Assembly (NCBI RefSeq): GCF_002252445.1 | Contig: NZ_NNRJ01000019.1 | Coordinates: forward strand, 372,001-436,000 | Length of the DNA: 64,000 nucleotides | Direction: 5' to 3' | From: Brucella thiophenivorans | GTDB taxonomy: Bacteria; Pseudomonadota; Alphaproteobacteria; Rhizobiales; Rhizobiaceae | Part shown: positions 55,996-64,000 of the stretch, piece after piece | Position numbering within the stretch: position 1 is the first letter of the stretch | Layout of the letters: each line of letters starts with the position of its first letter | Program-made: the position numbers and the translations under genes | The notes under the pieces: model-generated | The model's database searches: none | Seen by the model: only the letters and a program-made list of their open reading frames with translations | Told to the model about the DNA's origin: nothing

Positions 55996-58900
55996 TTAAC
56001 TGCAACCACTTGTGGAACCGCAGGTATCACACTTCAAACACGTGCCGTTGCGAACCATAGTGAAGTTCTGACATTCCGAGCAACTATCACCCGTATAACC
56101 TTGCATCATCGACTTGAGACGACGATCCGCTTCAAGCTTCTTGGCTACATTGGTTGTTTCCGAACGAGCAGATGCTGCGTCAGCGGCTGCTTTATCGGAG
56201 AACAGTTCTGTCGCCGCCATATTGCTCTGTTCGGGGGATGGCACTGGCTGCTCTTCAAACTCACGCTTGAATGCCGTCGCACCATCCGTCACCAGACCAA
56301 CCGTGGCGGGGCGCGTCGAAGACGCTTTCAATGTCGTGACATTGGAAGCCTGCGGCGCAGAGGTTGTAGCACTTTTCGATTCATTGCCGGGCAGGGTGCC
56401 AGAAACAGTATTTGACACCAACGTAGGCTTATAGCCGCGTGTCCAGCCGGTAGACAGAAGATTGGTCTTGCCTTCCTGAATGCCTTTGCCGAGCGCCGTA
56501 TTCGAGAAATCGCTCGTATCGACATGAGCGAGATCATTGCGTCCCAAATAGGAAACAGCCAGTTCGCGGAACACATAGTCGATGATCGACGTGGCTGTCT
56601 TGATGGCATCATTACCGATAACCATGCCAGCCGGCTCGAACTTCGTGAAGGTGAAGGCCTCGACGTATTCTTCGAGCGGCACGCCATATTGCAGGCCCAG
56701 CGACACGGCGATAGCAAAGTTGTTCATCATTGCACGGAAAGCAGCACCTTCCTTATGCATATCGATAAAGATTTCGCCAAGACGACCATCACCGAATTCA
56801 CCGGTGCGCAGGTAAACCTTATGACCACCGACGACCGCCTTCTGCGTGTAGCCTTGACGACGGTTTGGCAGCTTGTCACGCTCACGAACGATCTTTTCGA
56901 TGACCTTTTCGACAACGCGTTCGGTGATCTGCACCGCACGTGCCGCAGCCGGTGCTTCGATCAGCGCTTCAACTGCATCGTCTTCGTCTTCATCATCCGC
57001 TATCAGAGATGCATTGAGCGGCTGTGAAAGCTTGGAACCATCACGATAAAGCGCATTGGCCTTGAGCGCCAGCTTCCATGAAAGCAAATAAGCGCTCTTA
57101 CAATCTTCAACGGTCGCTTCATTTGGCATGTTGATGGTCTTGGAGATCGCACCCGAAATGAATGGCTGCGCCGCAGCCATCATCCAGATATGGCTTTCCA
57201 CCGAGAGGTAACGTTTTCCGATCTTGCCACAGGCATTGGCACAATCGAACACGGCGTAATGCTCTTCTTTCAGGAAAGGAGCGCCTTCAAGGGTCATCGC
57301 ACCGCAAACGTGAACATTTGCCGCTTCGATGTCCTTTTTGCTAAAGCCAAGAGCTGGCAGCATTTCAAACGAGAAATCATTGAGCTGCTCATCGGTAAGC
57401 TTCAACACGTCCTTGCAGAAATCTTCGCCAAGCGTCCACTTATTGAAAGCGAACTTGATGTCGAACGCACTCTTAAGCGCAGCATTCAGCGTTTCAATCT
57501 TCTCATCGTCAAAGCCTTTGGCCTTCAACGTTGAAGGATTAACAGCCGGTGCCTGATTAAGATTGCCATGACCAACAGCATAGGCTTCGATTTCAGCAAT
57601 CTGGCTTTCCGAGTAGCCAAGGGTGCGCAGCGCTTCTGGAACAGCACGGTTGATGATCTTGAAATAACCACCACCGGCAAGCTTCTTAAACTTCACCAGC
57701 GCAAAGTCAGGTTCGATACCGGTCGTATCGCAATCCATCACAAGACCTATCGTGCCGGTTGGCGCAATAACGGTTGCCTGCGCATTGCGGTAGCCGTATT
57801 TTTCACCGAGCTCCAGCGCCTTGTCCCATGCAGCGCGGGCGTGGGCAATCATATCCTGATCAGGGCAATCTTCGGCAATCAGACCAACCGGATTAACGGC
57901 CAGACCTTCATAACCGGAGTTTTCATTATAAGCTGCGCGACGGTGATTGCGGATAACGCGCAACATGCTTTGAGCATTTGGCTCATAGCTTGGGAAGGCA
58001 CCGAGTTCTTTCGCCATTTCAGCGGAAGTGGCATAAGAAACACCGGTCATGATTGCAGTCAGCGCACCGCAGATCGCACGACCTTCGTCTGAATCGTAAG
58101 GAATGCCGGACGTCATCAACAAGCCGCCAATATTGGCAAAGCCCAGTCCAAGCGTACGATATTCATAGGAGAGGCGCGCTATCTCCTTTGAAGGGAACTG
58201 CGCCATCATCACCGAAATTTCGAGAACCATCGTCCACAGACGCGCTGTGTGCTCATAAGCGCTAATGTCGAACGAGCCGTCCTTGTTGCGATAGGTCAGC
58301 AAGTTGATCGACGCCAGATTACAAGCCGTGTCATCGAGGAACATATATTCAGAGCACGGATTGGACGCACGGATCGGGCCAGCCGCAGGGCAGGTGTGCC
58401 AATCATTCATCGTGGTGTTGAAATGCAAACCCGGATCAGCCGAAGCCCATGCAGCATAGCCGATCTTTTCCCAAAGATCTCGAGCCTTGAGCGTCTTCAT
58501 CACGCGACCATCGCGACGCGCTGTCAGGTTCCAGTCGCCGTCATTTTCAACAGCGCGCAGGAATTCGTCCTTGAGTGAAACGGAATTGTTCGAATTCTGG
58601 CCCGAAACGGTCAGATAGGCTTCCGAATCCCAATCGGTATCATAGGTCTTAAACTCAATGTCGGTATAGCCTTGACGCGCAAACTGAATGACGCGCTTCA
58701 CATAGTTTTCAGGAACCTGATTCTTCTTCGCCGCCTTGATTTCGCGCTTAAGAACAGGGTTCTTCGATGCATCGAAGCAATCATCATTATCGGCTTCGCA
58801 GTTCACGCAAGCCTTCATGATTGCAGTTAGATGCTGCTTGACGATCTTTGAGCCGGTGACGAGAGCAGCAACTTTCTGCTCTTCTTTCACCTTCCAGTCG

Positions 58901-59781
58901 ATATATTCTTCAATATCCGGATGGTCGACATCGACAACCACCATCTTGGCGGCACGACGCGTTGTACCGCCCGACTTGATTGCGCCCGCTGCACGGTCGC
59001 CAATCTTGAGGAAGCTCATCAGGCCCGACGACTTGCCACCGCCCGAAAGCTTTTCGCCTGCACCACGCAGATGCGAGAAGTTTGAACCCGTGCCGGAACC
59101 ATATTTGAACAGACGCGCTTCACGAACCCACAAATCCATGATGCCGCCTTCATTGACGAGATCATCGCCAACCGACTGAATAAAGCAGGCATGTGGCTGC
59201 GGATGTTCGTAAGCAGACTTGGATTTGGTCAGCTTGCCGGTCTGCCAGTCAACATAGAAGTGGCCCTGACCAGGACCGTCAATGCCATAAGCCCAATGCA
59301 GGCCGGTGTTGAACCATTGCGGGCTGTTTGGCGCCACACGTTGCGTAGCCAACATATAAGCAAGCTCATCGCGGAAAGCGCGAGCGTCTTCTTCCGAGTT
59401 GAAATAGCCGCCCTTCCAGCCCCAATAGGTCCATGTGCCGGACAGACGATCAAACACCTGACAAGCATCCATTTCGGAACCGAAGCGCTGTTCTTCGGGC
59501 AACTTTGCCAGCGCCTCTTCATCAGGAACCGAACGCCATAGCCATGATGGCACGTCGTTTTCTTCAACTTTTTTCAGATGTGCAGGGACGCCGGCCTTGC
59601 GGAAATATTTCTGCGCAAGAATATCGGCTGCAACCTGACTGAATTGCGCAGGGACATTGATGTCCTCAAGGCGAAACACCACCGAGCCATCGGGATTCTT
59701 GATCTCACTCGTCGCCGTGCGGAATTCAATCTCCGCATAGGCCGACTGGTTTTCTTTCGTAAAACGGCGTTCGATCTTCAT
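55996..59781 (-). CDS. nrdJ: Adenosylcobalamin-dependent (class II) ribonucleotide reductase
   Basis: Reduces ribonucleotides to deoxyribonucleotides using coenzyme B12, independent of oxygen. It has 1261 residues from ATG 59781 ([12 protein letters not shown]); an ATG three codons earlier is possible. The catalytic barrel has [13 protein letters not shown] near residue 135, [27 protein letters not shown], the active-site loop [20 protein letters not shown] near 475 and [20 protein letters not shown]. The C terminus carries a zinc-ribbon-like [29 protein letters not shown], with the redox Cys pairs that regenerate the active site. Upstream lie a NrdR-box core and several hairpins, but no recognisable B12 riboswitch. 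Confidence 0.95.
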   Translation of the reverse strand: MKIERRFTKENQSAYAEIEFRTATSEIKNPDGSVVFRLEDINVPAQFSQVAADILAQKYFRKAGVPAHLKKVEENDVPSWLWRSVPDEEALAKLPEEQRFGSEMDACQVFDRLSGTWTYWGWKGGYFNSEEDARAFRDELAYMLATQRVAPNSPQWFNTGLHWAYGIDGPGQGHFYVDWQTGKLTKSKSAYEHPQPHACFIQSVGDDLVNEGGIMDLWVREARLFKYGSGTGSNFSHLRGAGEKLSGGGKSSGLMSFLKIGDRAAGAIKSGGTTRRAAKMVVVDVDHPDIEEYIDWKVKEEQKVAALVTGSKIVKQHLTAIMKACVNCEADNDDCFDASKNPVLKREIKAAKKNQVPENYVKRVIQFARQGYTDIEFKTYDTDWDSEAYLTVSGQNSNNSVSLKDEFLRAVENDGDWNLTARRDGRVMKTLKARDLWEKIGYAAWASADPGLHFNTTMNDWHTCPAAGPIRASNPCSEYMFLDDTACNLASINLLTYRNKDGSFDISAYEHTARLWTMVLEISVMMAQFPSKEIARLSYEYRTLGLGFANIGGLLMTSGIPYDSDEGRAICGALTAIMTGVSYATSAEMAKELGAFPSYEPNAQSMLRVIRNHRRAAYNENSGYEGLAVNPVGLIAEDCPDQDMIAHARAAWDKALELGEKYGYRNAQATVIAPTGTIGLVMDCDTTGIEPDFALVKFKKLAGGGYFKIINRAVPEALRTLGYSESQIAEIEAYAVGHGNLNQAPAVNPSTLKAKGFDDEKIETLNAALKSAFDIKFAFNKWTLGEDFCKDVLKLTDEQLNDFSFEMLPALGFSKKDIEAANVHVCGAMTLEGAPFLKEEHYAVFDCANACGKIGKRYLSVESHIWMMAAAQPFISGAISKTINMPNEATVEDCKSAYLLSWKLALKANALYRDGSKLSQPLNASLIADDEDEDDAVEALIEAPAAARAVQITERVVEKVIEKIVRERDKLPNRRQGYTQKAVVGGHKVYLRTGEFGDGRLGEIFIDMHKEGAAFRAMMNNFAIAVSLGLQYGVPLEEYVEAFTFTKFEPAGMVIGNDAIKTATSIIDYVFRELAVSYLGRNDLAHVDTSDFSNTALGKGIQEGKTNLLSTGWTRGYKPTLVSNTVSGTLPGNESKSATTSAPQASNVTTLKASSTRPATVGLVTDGATAFKREFEEQPVPSPEQSNMAATELFSDKAAADAASARSETTNVAKKLEADRRLKSMMQGYTGDSCSECQNFTMVRNGTCLKCDTCGSTSGCS

Positions 59782-59790
59782 CTGTCCCAT

Positions 59791-60464
59791 CCAAACGTTC
59801 TATATATAGTAGCTTGGCTGAAAAATTCAGCCCCGGCGTGCGACCCACGCTATGTGTCTGCTTATTCACTCAAATTGTCCTCAAATTTGCCAGGACAATC
59901 ATGCTGGAGGAGCAGGCTCCTCCGAGAATTCATTCAGTCGATTTAGATCATGCAAAACCAAATCAACGCTCCAGCCAAAGGCCGTTCTTATTCAAACTTG
60001 CGGATAAGGATTTCCTTATCTGGTATGCTATCATGATTACAAATACTAAATCTAGTATTAATGCGACATCAGCGCCAATAAATTCCATTCTGCTTATGTA
60101 GCTAAGTTCCTGAATTTCAGACGAAAAAAATCTCGCGCGATACACATCTTTTCGACGTAACGCCCGTTAGTAACTCGACTGATTTGAAGAAAAGGCCTAC
60201 AGAATCTTTACCCTCGGCCACGCAACTTACGCAACGATGTCGTTATAAAAAACGACTCGCACATGAGCGTCAAGCTTTGGTTTACCATTCGGCCACCAAC
60301 GCTAGATATTGTGATCACGCCTTGGGGGAGAATGTGGATAACGGGGAGAATGACACTTATGTGAAGGGCAGGGCATTTAATGCAAAGACACATGCCAATT
60401 CGCAACACCAGACCTGATTTTAAAAATAAGGAAGCTTACGAGGCCAATTTGCCACCCGCAAAAG
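59791..60464. other. Structured nrdJ upstream region
   Basis: 674 bases between nrdJ and the Nudix gene, both on the minus strand. It has at least five perfect inverted repeats: 59816-59832 (GGCTGAA/TTCAGCC), 59874-59899 (ATTGTCCT/AGGACAAT), 59906-59923 (GGAGGAGC/GCTCCTCC), 60003-60020 (GATAAGGA/TCCTTATC) and 60042-60059 (AATACTA/TAGTATT). The consensus B12 box was not found. A 41-codon frame with one hydrophobic segment (60088 to 59963, minus strand) is noted but not called. Confidence 0.5.
59800..59809. promoter_or_regulatory. NrdR-box core upstream of nrdJ
   Basis: The perfect palindrome CTATATATAG matches the core of the NrdR operator (C-w-A-T-A-T-A-T-w-G), 19 bases before the chosen nrdJ start. 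NrdR usually binds two boxes; a second good copy was not found at the expected helical spacing, so this is tentative. Confidence 0.5.
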
Positions 60465-60977
60465 CTACTCAGCAGCAATCGCGCTCGGTGAACTATCGAA
60501 ATCCAGCAAAATACGTTTCAGATCAATTTCATCGACCCGTGCGGCTGCCTCGCGTGGCGAAACCCACTCGCAAACACGCTGCTCGCGTTCCGGCCAGTCT
60601 TTTGCGCGCTCGACGTAGTGCAGTGCATAAACGGCGACCGAAAACTGGTTGATGCATTCAGGCGGCAGATCATTTTTGCAATATTCAAAATTGCCAATTG
60701 GGCGAGATGAAATCTCGCCACGCACACCGGCTTCTTCGTAAGCCTCGCGTGCAGCGGTTTGAGCAAGTGTGCGGCCAACTTGTGGCCATCCCTTGGGAAT
60801 GATCCAGCGGCCGGTGCCTCTGCTGGTGATAACGAGGATTTGTAGTTTATCCAACTCATAGCGGTACACGAGCGCTGCAACTTGCTGCAAACGACCAGAA
60901 GGCGTCAGAATACGCTTCTCCGTTGCCACAAATTTTTTAGCCAGTGTTTTCACCGTGAAAGTCCCACCATCTTCCAT
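60465..60977 (-). CDS. Nudix hydrolase with variant Nudix box
   Basis: 170 residues from ATG 60977 (MEDGGTFTVKTLAKKF); a TTG ten codons earlier is in frame and the start is uncertain. The domain resembles rhizobial DIPP-type Nudix proteins: VAALVYRYELDKLQILVITSR and WIIPKGWPQVGRT. The Nudix helix TAAREAYEEAGV follows near residue 85, with the catalytic REAYEE intact. The first Glu of the Nudix box (G-x5-E) is replaced by Arg. The substrate is likely a diphosphate-linked nucleotide or inositol compound. Its upstream neighbour on the same strand is gpt, 222 bases away. Confidence 0.82.
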   Translation of the reverse strand: MEDGGTFTVKTLAKKFVATEKRILTPSGRLQQVAALVYRYELDKLQILVITSRGTGRWIIPKGWPQVGRTLAQTAAREAYEEAGVRGEISSRPIGNFEYCKNDLPPECINQFSVAVYALHYVERAKDWPEREQRVCEWVSPREAAARVDEIDLKRILLDFDSSPSAIAAE

Positions 60978-61199
60978 ACAGAATGGATTGATTCTCCGAA
61001 ATGACAATGGGTTTATTTTACAGGCTCCTTAAAATTGAAGGCAAAAAACGCCTTTGTTTTTAAGGATTTACTGAAATTATCGATCACTCCGCTTTAAATT
61101 AAAAGCTTAGTGATGCGCCTCCATCTCTTTTCGGCTGACTTTCAATATAGTGTGATTGCGGCAGCTTTACCACCACAATCACCTTTCATTTATTTTCGT

Positions 61200-61697
61200 T
61201 TATCCGCGTTTTCCGCCTGCAATTGGTTCCTGATAGGTGAAACCCATATCCCATGGGAAATAAATCCACGTATCCTGTGAAACTTCGGTCACGAATGTAT
61301 CGACGAGCGGGCGACCTTTTGGTTTGGCATAAACAGTCGCAAAATGTGCCTTTGGCATCATTTCTCGCACAATAGCTGCGGTTTTGCCGGTATCAGTCAG
61401 ATCATCGACGACGATCACGCCTTCACCGCCGTTTTCGAGAAGCGGAGCGCTGATTCCCTTAAGAACCTCCATTTCGCCCTGCGATGTGTAATCGTGATAA
61501 GATGCAACACAGACCGTTTCGATGAGGCGAATGCCCAGCTCACGACAAACGATTGCCGCCGGAACAAGTCCGCCGCGAGTGATTGCAACAATGGCACGCC
61601 ATTCTCGATCCATATCTGCAATACGCCAGGCGAGTGCGCGGGCATCACGGTGGAACTGATCCCAGGAAACGGGAAAGGCTTTATCGGGCAACGACAT
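61200..61697 (-). CDS. gpt: Xanthine phosphoribosyltransferase
   Basis: Purine salvage enzyme converting xanthine and guanine to nucleotides at the inner face of the membrane. It has 165 residues from ATG 61697 ([16 protein letters not shown]), which I recognise as the Brucella-type Gpt start; the longer frame upstream has no support. The phosphoribosyl-pyrophosphate loop is [14 protein letters not shown] near residue 92. [10 protein letters not shown] and the C-terminal [17 protein letters not shown] are diagnostic. It is preceded by a 300-base region without genes. Confidence 0.95.
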   Translation of the reverse strand: MSLPDKAFPVSWDQFHRDARALAWRIADMDREWRAIVAITRGGLVPAAIVCRELGIRLIETVCVASYHDYTSQGEMEVLKGISAPLLENGGEGVIVVDDLTDTGKTAAIVREMMPKAHFATVYAKPKGRPLVDTFVTEVSQDTWIYFPWDMGFTYQEPIAGGKRG

Positions 61698-62000
61698 CAA
61701 AACGCTCCATGGAAAATCCGAAAATCTCACTCCGGATCTGTCAAACCAAAAAATGCGCGACGACGACTGCCATTCGCGCTGAACTGTCTGGATCTGCGGC
61801 TTTCCATTATGCGCGCACAACATTTCAAATGCATGCTGCACAAACCAAGAAAGGCTTTCCGCCCGGCATATTCAGCGCCGGGTGATGCTGATAACCGCAA
61901 AAAAGCCTCTCATGCAAGGGCTGTGAGACACCTTATAGCGTATCACACCTCAAAATAAGCGTCGGCCTGCTGGAAACAGGCCAACATTTTAATAAAAAAA
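61698..62000. other. Region upstream of gpt, no gene seen
   Basis: 303 bases between gpt and the universal stress gene on the same strand. It contains a short hairpin GGCCTG / CAGGCC at 61964-61982 just past the stress-protein stop, a possible weak terminator. Otherwise nothing recognisable is seen. Confidence 0.5.
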
Positions 62001-62846
62001 TCAGCGCGAAAACAGCGTCAATATCGGCAGATCATTGAGCATCGAACGCGTGACGCCCCCGAAAACCAATTCGCGCAGGCGCGAGTGGCTATAAGCACCC
62101 ATCACGAGAAGATCTGCGCGCTGAGCAATAATATGTTCGCGCAGCACGTCCTGCGCATGACGACTATGTGATTCAAGCGGCGTTAAGTTCGCTTCAATTC
62201 CGTGACGTGACAAGGCTTGCGCCAACTCGCTCCCGGCAAGCGCTTCATCTTCGCTTTCACGTTCTGGCGGATCAACCCAGATGACATCTGTGCGGCTCGC
62301 GTTTTTCATCAATGGCATGGCGTCGAAAGCTGCGCGCGCGGCCTCCCGCTTGCCATTGAATGCCACCACAATACGATCAATCGCTTCCATCGGCATGATG
62401 GGCGTATGTGGCACCAGCAAAACTGGACAGCTCGAATTGAAAACAAGCGTATCGGCGGTTTCATCATTGGTTGCCGGATCGTCAGGGTCAGGTTGACCAG
62501 CCACGAGCAGTTCAGCACCAAGGCAAGAGGTCAGAACACCATCCGCAGCCGTTCCTGTTTCGGAGCGGGTTATACGGAATTCATGATGACCGCCCTGACG
62601 ACGCATTTCTTCTTCAAAAAGCAGTTTCAGGTGCTCGGAGATCTCCTTATGCTGTTTGTCATGCAGTTCGAACATGCCGGGATCGATAAATCCGTTGGGA
62701 TCAGCATAAACGATAGGAGAGGGTACAGAATAAAGTCCGATAACGTGAATGTCAGGCGTCCTGCGCGTCAACAGCGCAACTGCGGACAAAACCCGCTTTA
62801 ACTCGGCTTCACTACGGGCATAAGCCACCACCGTCTTATAGGACAT
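62001..62846 (-). CDS. Tandem-domain universal stress protein
   Basis: 281 residues with two UspA-like folds. The first covers about residues 1-148 (YKTVVAYARSEAELKRVL; ELLVAGQPDPDDPATND; SSCPVLLVPH). The second covers about 158-281 (IDRIVVAFNGKREAARAAFDAMPLM) with the ATP-type motif VMGAYSHSRLRELVFGGVTRSML near the C terminus. The second domain keeps the G-x2-G-x9-G-S/T nucleotide motif; the first appears degenerate. Cytoplasmic, with a general stress role by family. It lies 79 bases downstream of the CinA-type gene on the same strand. Confidence 0.9.
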   Translation of the reverse strand: MSYKTVVAYARSEAELKRVLSAVALLTRRTPDIHVIGLYSVPSPIVYADPNGFIDPGMFELHDKQHKEISEHLKLLFEEEMRRQGGHHEFRITRSETGTAADGVLTSCLGAELLVAGQPDPDDPATNDETADTLVFNSSCPVLLVPHTPIMPMEAIDRIVVAFNGKREAARAAFDAMPLMKNASRTDVIWVDPPERESEDEALAGSELAQALSRHGIEANLTPLESHSRHAQDVLREHIIAQRADLLVMGAYSHSRLRELVFGGVTRSMLNDLPILTLFSR

Positions 62847-62925
62847 ATCGGATCTCCTTCCGGCTATTTTTCTATTTAAGTATATAATAACTCAACGTAA
62901 CAAACAGGCAAAAATCCTAATCTTC

Positions 62926-63684
62926 TCAAGCAGCTCCCTGCGTTTGCAACGTGATGATCATCGCTTCGATTGCACTCACTGCAAGATCAATCTTCGTCTC
63001 ATCGCTGCCGCGAACGACAAGCTCCGTACTAAACCTGCCATTTTCGAATTTTGGATAAGAGCCAATAATCGTTTCTGGGTTTTCCTTCTGGATCGCTGTA
63101 AGCGGTGCACCGATAACGCCTTCGCCAAAAGGACAGGAAACAGCCTTGGACAAAAGCTTGCGACCGGTTTTAAGCGTCGGCAGAACATTATCGAGCATAG
63201 CCTGAAAAACAGACGGTACGCCTGCCATTACATAGACATTGCTGATATGAAAACCGGGCGCTGTCGATACAGGATTATCGATATGGTCCGCGCCTTGCGG
63301 CATACGCGCCATCCGCTTGCGCGAATCCGTAAACTCCAGTTCACGTCGGGCATAATTTTCGGCCAGCAGCTTCATCGCCTTATCATCATAGATACAAGGC
63401 ACATTAAAAGCACGCGACACGGCATCCGCAGTGATGTCGTCATGGGTTGGCCCAATGCCGCCAGAGGTGAACACATAATCATAACCCGGACGCAATGCGT
63501 TAAGTGCTGCAACAATCGCATCTTCATCGTCGGGGACTATGCGGACCTCTTTGAGATCAATGCCGGCTGCGGTCAAAACATCGGCCAGATGACCAATATT
63601 CTTGTCTTTCGTACGTCCTGAGAGAAGTTCATCGCCAATAGCAAGCATTGCGGCTGTTACAGCCTGCTGCGGGGTATTCGTCAT
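62926..63684 (-). CDS. CinA/MoaB-type molybdopterin-binding domain protein
   Basis: 252 residues. The MoCF-biosynthesis fold covers about residues 10-180: MLAIGDELLSGRTKDKNIGHLA, YVFTSGGIGPTHDDITADAVS near 68-88 (the typical GGxGPTxDD motif), and GVPSVFQAML. It lacks the C-terminal nicotinamide-nucleotide amidase domain of full-length CinA, so it is the short competence/damage-inducible-A-like form common in alphaproteobacteria; relatives include ADP-ribose or CoA pyrophosphatases. Transcribed away from the tRNA gene. Role uncertain. Confidence 0.88.
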   Translation of the reverse strand: MTNTPQQAVTAAMLAIGDELLSGRTKDKNIGHLADVLTAAGIDLKEVRIVPDDEDAIVAALNALRPGYDYVFTSGGIGPTHDDITADAVSRAFNVPCIYDDKAMKLLAENYARRELEFTDSRKRMARMPQGADHIDNPVSTAPGFHISNVYVMAGVPSVFQAMLDNVLPTLKTGRKLLSKAVSCPFGEGVIGAPLTAIQKENPETIIGSYPKFENGRFSTELVVRGSDETKIDLAVSAIEAMIITLQTQGAA

Positions 63685-63927
63685 GCCCAGACTCCATTCG
63701 ATCTGCGCATAGTTAATCCCCGGCAGATGAAAGCTGCAACTGATTTTCTATATTTTTCAAACTGGAGGCCCCGCATATGATCATTCAGTTTTACAATAAC
63801 TTACATTCCTCCAAATCGTTGCGAGCTATTTATTGAATAATTTCCACTGTCAGCAAAACCAGTTGTTACAAGCGTTCAAAACAGCTTGAATTTGTTTTAC
63901 AAATCATGACATAGAAAATCACAAGCT

Positions 63928-64000
63928 GCGGTCGTGGCGAAATTGGTATACGCAACGGACTTAAAATCCGTCGCCTTTTAGGCTTGCGGGTTCAAGTCCC
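63928..64000 (+). tRNA. tRNA-Leu (anticodon UAA), 3' end outside window
   Basis: Starts GCGGTCGTGGCGAAATTGG, typical of tRNA-Leu with D-arm box A. The anticodon stem ACGGA / TCCGT encloses loop CTTAAAA, giving anticodon TAA at 63962-63964. A long variable arm (CGCCTTTTAGGC) of the leucine type follows. The T-arm GCGGGTTCAAGTCCC is cut by the right edge. Confidence 0.95.

Noticed and set aside
60333..60341. Perfect DnaA box (TTATCCACA on the minus strand) upstream of nrdJ
   Set aside because: A single 9-mer match is expected about half the time in 64 kb on two strands, and no second box lies nearby, so no origin or DnaA control is claimed.
59791..60464. Cobalamin riboswitch upstream of nrdJ
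   Set aside because: The conserved B12-box and core motifs were looked for on the minus strand and not found; an RNA-family search would settle it.

Overview
The window is a stretch of core chromosome from an alphaproteobacterium of the order Hyphomicrobiales, most likely the family Brucellaceae (Brucella/Ochrobactrum/Pseudochrobactrum relatives). This rests on protein-level recognition: a cyclic beta-1,2-glucan exporter of the NdvA/ChvA/Cgt type, GlnB-GlnA, the cell-cycle kinase CckA, a class II (B12-dependent) ribonucleotide reductase, an ATP12 chaperone, a giant coiled-coil growth-pole protein of the GPR/RgsE kind, and short intergenic palindromic repeats typical of this order. I see no phage, plasmid, insertion sequence, CRISPR array, defence island or biosynthetic cluster. 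Almost everything is vertically inherited housekeeping, so no wholly new system is claimed.

Layout. 0-4.3 kb: a plus-strand run holB (cut by the left edge)-metG-tatD-MBL hydrolase. 4.3-6.1 kb: ndvA on the minus strand. 6.4-9.8 kb: rluC-like, DMT transporter, HAD phosphatase and ATP12 chaperone. 9.9-11.7 kb: glnA and glnB on the minus strand behind a sigma-54-type promoter. 12.1-19.7 kb: nnr, gph, rpiA, a DUF2059 protein, gor, class II DAHP synthase and dgkA. 19.8-26 kb: nadE and gltX, which converges on a lipoprotein gene and maeB. 26.3-28.2 kb: plcP-agt, a predicted phosphate-starvation lipid-remodelling pair with a PHO-box-like site in front. 28.2-33 kb: a dipeptide epimerase, then an Mla-type lipid-transport operon (mlaE-mlaF-mlaD-auxiliary lipoprotein). 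33-33.9 kb: a gene-poor, repeat-bearing gap. 33.9-38.8 kb: the 1624-residue growth-pole protein. 39.3-42.1 kb: ferredoxin, a DUF922 protein and the folate genes folP-folB-folK. 42.2-46 kb: an exported protein, ycjF, ycjX and sixA. 46.4-55.1 kb: dksA, an orphan FliO-like protein, cckA, a flavoprotein, a serine hydrolase and an MscS channel. 55.2-63.7 kb: a PRC-barrel protein, nrdJ, a Nudix hydrolase, gpt, a tandem universal stress protein and a CinA/MoaB-type protein. The right edge cuts a tRNA-Leu(UAA).

Themes. Several loci concern the cell envelope and its growth: NdvA (periplasmic glucans), PlcP-Agt (phosphate-free membrane lipids), Mla (phospholipid trafficking), dipeptide epimerase (murein recycling), GPR/RgsE-like (polar growth) and CckA (the CtrA pathway). 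The most useful second-look items are the PHO-box-like site before plcP-agt, the sigma-54 promoter before glnB, a six-codon upstream reading frame feeding into cckA, a NrdR-box core with several tandem inverted repeats upstream of nrdJ, and repeat periodicity in the growth-pole protein. All assignments come from reading the sequence; no database search was run.
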